Under the pieces are notes generated by a model. The model searched no databases. It saw nothing but the letters and a program-made list of their open reading frames with translations, and was not told the origin of the DNA. 64,000 nt of DNA from Jejuia sp049889775 (GTDB taxonomy: Bacteria > Bacteroidota > Bacteroidia > Flavobacteriales > Flavobacteriaceae). A program made the translations under genes and the position numbers. The stretch is taken from assembly GCA_049889775.1 (NCBI GenBank), contig JBMHCT010000047.1, positions 1 to 64,000 on the forward strand, given 5' to 3'. Positions 59,890-64,000 of the stretch are shown here, one piece after another (the stretch's first letter is position 1; each line of letters starts with the position of its first letter).

Positions 59890-62730
59890 TTAATACCAAC
59901 GTCTTCTAAACAAGCCCAGTAGTGCTTCTGGATCTACCGTAAATTTGAATCTAATTCTCTGATCGTAATTAGGTTGCCCTATTTCCCAACCCAAATTAGA
60001 GTATATAGGAAAGTATATTTCAAAATAATCTGTAACAAGATCAATACGTACTCCAGAATCATAAACGAATTTAGGGGAGCTAAATTTATTCTTTACAAAA
60101 CCAACATCACCATAGGCTAAAATATAGCGCCAAATACTTGTACTTACATTTGCTGTAGCCATCCATTGGTTAGCAAAAGCAACATCCAATTGATCTAGTT
60201 GCGATTTAAAACCACCTTCGGCATCAATGTATTGCTGACTAAAAATACCTGTATCTTCCGATCTTCCTAAGTAATTATAATCAAATAAATAGTCAGTCGG
60301 TCTATCTAAAGCAAAGCTGAAAAAGTTAGAATCTGCTGCATTATTGTTCTCTAAAAATATACCTGAAAAGAAACGCAAATTTAATTGTCTATTACTTTCA
60401 AAAAGCCGTCTATATTCATAATTAAACGAAAATTTACTGAACGTTTTTGCTACTTGAAAGTCTGCATGCCATTTACTATAGTTTATAAGATTATCATTTG
60501 AATTAATATACCTAACATTAAAAATACTATAGTCGGGTTCGTCGCTACTATCAGGGTTTAAGGGGTCTCTATCTCTATTAATATCCAAAAAGCGTAATCT
60601 TAGTGATTGTCTTTTATTAGATCGAAAATCATCATTTTCTCTAAATCTAAATAATATTGAAGGTATGGTTCTGCTCACAAATAAATCTTCTGCATATGAT
60701 CTATAACTAAAGCTAGCTCCATAAGTTAATGAGAACATATCGCTGTTTTCAAAATACTGTGTCATGAATGCCGATGCACCTCCTGTTAGCGATTGAGAAC
60801 CTAATGAATATTGTGGTTGTATCCGGTAATTAAAATTTCGCCTTAAAACTGTTTTATTGTACATTTTTGCCCCTAAATTCAACCCATCATAAATATTATT
60901 AAACTCAACTATTGGCATAAAAAACACTTGACTGTAATTAGGGTCTTCCACATCTTGAAAAAGTCTAAATTGCAAGGGTTTATTATTAAAAAAGAATCCT
61001 TTAAGCGACTTCCAGTTATCTCTTAAATTGAATTCAGGAATTTTGTTTTGATAATTTAAAACAAGCTTATCCGCATTATTTCTAGGGATTGTTATTCTTT
61101 TTTCCTTTTGAACATTTTCAATCCAATACTTAGACACAATACTATCATGTTCCAGTGCATAAAGAGAAACAGGCATGCTATTGTTTCGCTTGTTTTTGAT
61201 AGTTAGAGAGATTGAATCTTCGGTTTTCTCAACCTTTTTTATTTTGAAATCAATTTTTTGCCTAGTACTTAGATAGTCGTCAAAGAACCAGTCGATATTT
61301 TTTTCAGTTCTAGATTTTAAAAATATTTCAAATGCTTTAGACGATGTTTCTTTTAACTTGTTTTCTAGTAAAAATGGTTTTATGGCATGCTCTAGTACAT
61401 CATGATTGATAAAATAATCTAAATACCTTAAACCGATACCTGCTTTATATTTACTGGCAATGTTACTATTAAACTTCAGTAAAGAGTCTTTTTGCATTGT
61501 TAGAGGTTGGTCTCTATTGGTTCTAGCCATACTCATGTAAGCAAGGGTATACTTATCATTGTAATGCAAATCGGCCGCATGAAATGAACGAATACCCCAA
61601 AAATTTGCGAGTTTCCCTAAAAACTTCATATCTGGATAAAATTCCTCCACATATTTAATCAGGAAATAGGTTTGTATACCATCTAAAAGCCACTGGTTTT
61701 TTCTTGGATTAACCAATAAAATATTCTCCAAATAATTATGCAAGGTTACCTTCAGTAAACGCATTTCATATTCAAAAGCATCTGAGAAAGGTTGTAAAAA
61801 CTTTGGTAAAGAGGTTAAACCATACACGGGATCGTTGGCATTGTCAATTTCAGTTAAAAGTAATTTTTCATGTGGATATGACCCTAAGTTTTCGGTAATG
61901 TAATTTATAATTTTATCATTGATTAAAACCTTATCAATAACTTGTAAATCATTATCATATAAATCTGAAACTAATTCTATTTCGTCATTTTTAACCGATT
62001 TAAATTTAGAGTCCTGGGTTAGATATAACTTATCATTATTTCTATCCCTTCCTTCAAGAGTAGTTACAACGGTGTTTTCCTTTTCTGAAGTTGAAACAAC
62101 ATTTAATTCTGAAATACATTTATAATTATTAGGATACGAAAGCGTTAATTTTATATCAGATTTAGGCGTGAATAAATCATTTAAGTTTTTATTGCTAACA
62201 TATTGCCATTCAGAATTGTAAATAGCAGGAGAAATATACCAATACCTTAAATTAAAATCATTTGTCTTTGTAAAACCATAGCCTGTAAATTTATCGTTTG
62301 GTATTTTAACTACATATTTTAAATTGATATTGTAGGACTTCCCAGGTAACACAGGCTGTTTCAACCTAACCTCAATAACATCAATTTGTTGTTTCAAACG
62401 TTTGTATTTCAAATTATCACCGCTTTGAAGAATCGATTTTATTTCAGAATAACCACGATCTTCATCTTTTGCTAGGTGAAATTTGTTAACATACTCATCT
62501 GCCAATCGAATAGCTAGTTCTGTGTTTTTAGCGGAGTAGCTATTGGCCCAATCGTTAAGATAAATAACACCTAAAGTATCTTTAGAGCTATTGTTATAAG
62601 AAATGTTTTGAGATATATGAATAAGTTTTTTATCCACATCAAAATTAGCATCAACACTAATTTTGTTCTGGCCATAACCAAACAACACAGTTAGAAATGG
62701 AATGAAGTAAGTTAAAAAACGTTTATTCAA
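59890..62730 (-). CDS. M1 peptidase-like protein with degenerate zinc site, exported
   Basis: A 946-residue protein with a signal peptide (about 1-20, ending FGYGQ). Residues about 20-480 follow the M1 (gluzincin) aminopeptidase plan, but the zinc motif is lost. HExxH corresponds to K327-V328-T-L-H331 and the distal Glu to D350 (LLDGIQTYF). Only one ligand remains intact, so peptidase activity is unlikely. The C-terminal 350 residues are strand-rich with aromatic alternation and end ...LFRRRWY, compatible with an outer-membrane beta-barrel or surface domain. Function unknown. It might act as a binding or folding factor in the envelope. Confidence 0.78.
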   Translation of the reverse strand: MNKRFLTYFIPFLTVLFGYGQNKISVDANFDVDKKLIHISQNISYNNSSKDTLGVIYLNDWANSYSAKNTELAIRLADEYVNKFHLAKDEDRGYSEIKSILQSGDNLKYKRLKQQIDVIEVRLKQPVLPGKSYNINLKYVVKIPNDKFTGYGFTKTNDFNLRYWYISPAIYNSEWQYVSNKNLNDLFTPKSDIKLTLSYPNNYKCISELNVVSTSEKENTVVTTLEGRDRNNDKLYLTQDSKFKSVKNDEIELVSDLYDNDLQVIDKVLINDKIINYITENLGSYPHEKLLLTEIDNANDPVYGLTSLPKFLQPFSDAFEYEMRLLKVTLHNYLENILLVNPRKNQWLLDGIQTYFLIKYVEEFYPDMKFLGKLANFWGIRSFHAADLHYNDKYTLAYMSMARTNRDQPLTMQKDSLLKFNSNIASKYKAGIGLRYLDYFINHDVLEHAIKPFLLENKLKETSSKAFEIFLKSRTEKNIDWFFDDYLSTRQKIDFKIKKVEKTEDSISLTIKNKRNNSMPVSLYALEHDSIVSKYWIENVQKEKRITIPRNNADKLVLNYQNKIPEFNLRDNWKSLKGFFFNNKPLQFRLFQDVEDPNYSQVFFMPIVEFNNIYDGLNLGAKMYNKTVLRRNFNYRIQPQYSLGSQSLTGGASAFMTQYFENSDMFSLTYGASFSYRSYAEDLFVSRTIPSILFRFRENDDFRSNKRQSLRLRFLDINRDRDPLNPDSSDEPDYSIFNVRYINSNDNLINYSKWHADFQVAKTFSKFSFNYEYRRLFESNRQLNLRFFSGIFLENNNAADSNFFSFALDRPTDYLFDYNYLGRSEDTGIFSQQYIDAEGGFKSQLDQLDVAFANQWMATANVSTSIWRYILAYGDVGFVKNKFSSPKFVYDSGVRIDLVTDYFEIYFPIYSNLGWEIGQPNYDQRIRFKFTVDPEALLGLFRRRWY

Positions 62731-62807
62731 ATTGAGATTTTTTATGGAGCATTTTAAAGCGCGACAATATAAGCAATAATATTATTCACCTAAAGCTCTA
62801 AAGCATA

Positions 62808-63494
62808 CTAAAAGTTGGGGCTTAGTCGGTACTCTTTGTAAAAGCTATCTAAGATAGCGATAACTTCTTCTGGGGTATCAACAAGATGTATTAAATCTAT
62901 ATCTTTTGGGCTTATATTGCCGTTTTTATATAATAATGTGTCTTTGACCCAATCTAGTAATCCGCCCCAAAATTTAGTACCAACGAGTATTATTGGGAAT
63001 TTTTCAATCTTATGCGTTTGTATCAAGGTAACAGCTTCGAATAATTCATCCAAGGTGCCAAAACCTCCAGGCATTACCACAAAACCTTGCGAATATTTCA
63101 CAAACATTACTTTCCGAACAAAAAAGTAGTCAAAATCTAAACTTTTATCAGAATCGATATATGGGTTGTTATGTTGTTCAAAAGGTAATTCAATATTAAG
63201 CCCTACGGATGTTCCGCCTCCAAGGTGCGCTCCTTTATTACCAGCTTCCATTATACCTGGGCCTCCTCCGGTTATAACGCCATATCCCGACTCCACAATT
63301 TTTTTGGATATCTCAACAGTAAGTTGATAATATTCATGTTCTGGTTTTGTGCGAGCAGATCCAAAAATTGAAACACAAGGACCAATTTTGCTCATTTTTT
63401 CAAAACCAGTCACAAATTCTCCCATTATCTTAAAAATAGCCCAGGAATCGTTAGTTTTTATCTCATTCCAGCTTTTATGGCGTTGTTCTTTCAT
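62808..63494 (-). CDS. LOG/TIGR00730 family Rossmann-fold protein
   Basis: A 228-residue protein of the LOG (lonely guy) type, with GGGPGIMEAGNKGAH and the signature MPGGFGTLDELFE. Members are nucleoside-5'-monophosphate phosphoribohydrolases, and some make cytokinin-like bases, though most bacterial ones have unclear roles. It starts with the charged stretch MKEQRHKSWNEIKTND. It is 17 bases downstream of uvrA on the same strand and may be co-transcribed with it. Confidence 0.92.
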   Translation of the reverse strand: MKEQRHKSWNEIKTNDSWAIFKIMGEFVTGFEKMSKIGPCVSIFGSARTKPEHEYYQLTVEISKKIVESGYGVITGGGPGIMEAGNKGAHLGGGTSVGLNIELPFEQHNNPYIDSDKSLDFDYFFVRKVMFVKYSQGFVVMPGGFGTLDELFEAVTLIQTHKIEKFPIILVGTKFWGGLLDWVKDTLLYKNGNISPKDIDLIHLVDTPEEVIAILDSFYKEYRLSPNF

Positions 63495-63511
63495 AATATT
63501 AATTTAATATC

Positions 63512-64000
63512 TCAATTTAATTCTTTCTTCAAAAATTTAGCGGTATAACTCTTTTTGTGTTTAATAATTTCTTCTGGCGTACCTTCTGCAATAACTTGAC
63601 CGCCACCTTTACCACCTTCATAGCCAATATCTATAATATGGTCAACAGTTTTAATAACATCCAGATTGTGTTCTATAATTAATACCGTGTTACCTTTATT
63701 TACAAGTTTATTCAACACTAGCATTAGCACGCGAATATCTTCAAAGTGAAGTCCCGTAGTTGGTTCATCTAAAATGTAAAACGTATTTCCAGTGTCTCGT
63801 TTACTTAATTCTGTGGCCAGCTTAATACGTTGCGCCTCACCACCTGAAAGGGTAGTGCTTTGTTGCCCCATTGTTATGTATCCCAAACCAACATCTTGAA
63901 TCGTTTTCAGTTTTTTAAATATTTTAGGAATATGCTCAAAAAAGGGAACAGCTTCATTAATAGTCATATTCAAAACATCACTTATATTTTTCCCTTTGTA
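63512..64000 (-). CDS. uvrA: Excinuclease ABC subunit A, C-terminal part (cut by window edge)
   Basis: 163 codons remain, the reading frame being open to the edge: YKGKNISDVLNMTI precedes the in-frame TTG at 63973. This is the last domain of UvrA, the damage-recognition ATPase of nucleotide excision repair. The ABC signature LSGGEAQRIKLATEL and Walker B region FYILDEPTTGLHFEDI are intact, with the H-loop in LIIEHNLDVIK. The start of the gene lies beyond 64000, so this is a partial gene rather than a truncated one. Confidence 0.96.
   Translation of the reverse strand, partial: YKGKNISDVLNMTINEAVPFFEHIPKIFKKLKTIQDVGLGYITMGQQSTTLSGGEAQRIKLATELSKRDTGNTFYILDEPTTGLHFEDIRVLMLVLNKLVNKGNTVLIIEHNLDVIKTVDHIIDIGYEGGKGGGQVIAEGTPEEIIKHKKSYTAKFLKKELN

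Noticed and set aside
1..64000. tRNA, rRNA, CRISPR or prophage elements
   Set aside because: I saw no TPsiC-type GGTTCGAATCC arm with acceptor stems, no regularly spaced direct repeats with unique spacers, and no integrase, transposase or phage structural genes.

Overview
The window looks like chromosomal DNA of a marine member of the Flavobacteriaceae (Bacteroidota). It is AT-rich and tightly packed. It carries gliding genes (gldF, gldG), a protein with a type IX secretion (T9SS) sorting tail, a proton-pumping proteorhodopsin beside its retinal-forming oxygenase, marine polysaccharide enzymes (PL8, GH16), and promoters of the Bacteroidota type (TAnnTTTG at -7). Several genes appear to use TTG starts or very short leaders. 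I see no tRNA, rRNA, CRISPR array, transposase or prophage. The right edge cuts uvrA.

Layout. 1-4690: a minus-strand operon DUF1800 > DUF1501 > T9SS-tailed discoidin protein, bracketed by two directly repeated intergenic elements. 4691-8441: dnaK, then blh and proteorhodopsin divergently arranged. 8491-11341: DUF5362 protein, ornithine aminotransferase, and an ECF sigma factor with a DUF6768 membrane partner. 11464-14151: rlmD with DUF6452 and DUF6048 genes. 14451-16573: an orphan Mrr-type nuclease with an AbiJ-like N-terminal region, and dnaN. 16860-20947: gldF and gldG with an unrelated membrane gene wedged between them, a small monooxygenase and a SAM hydrolase. 21103-23220: phoH and purC.

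23221-36578 is a carbohydrate-oriented stretch. A membrane-anchored winged-helix regulator faces a two-gene operon for 3-keto-glycoside chemistry (double DUF1080 protein plus Tat-exported Gfo/Idh oxidoreductase). A PL8 lyase, an alpha-carbonic anhydrase lipoprotein, an alpha/beta hydrolase, a membrane acyltransferase, acetyl-CoA synthetase and a GH16 lipoprotein follow. No SusC/SusD pair is present. 36687-38572 holds a FAH-family protein and an MFS pump. 38719-43805 is a tandem of three paralogous membrane-spanning TPR/LuxR-type regulators, the most unusual gene cluster in the window.

44084-48176: a three-gene acyl-CoA (probably propionyl-CoA) carboxylase and a Nudix hydrolase. 48523-51247: pyrR, pyrB, a small conserved gene and ribonuclease Z as one operon. 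51240-54134: two tandem STAS-like paralogues, pdxH, a CAP-domain lipoprotein behind a phased ATCGAT array, and a helical protein of unknown function. 54240-57288: DoxX, a small lipoprotein and a GIN-domain protein under a 7TM-AraC regulator. 57322-64000: a fused E1 dehydrogenase, a large M1-peptidase-like protein with a degenerate zinc site, a LOG-family protein and the 3' end of uvrA.

A family of hairpin-rich intergenic repeats (five copies, delimited by GGGATTG and CGCCC) is scattered through the window. These repeats, the triple regulator, the gldF-gldG insertion and the pseudo-peptidase are the main points for follow-up.
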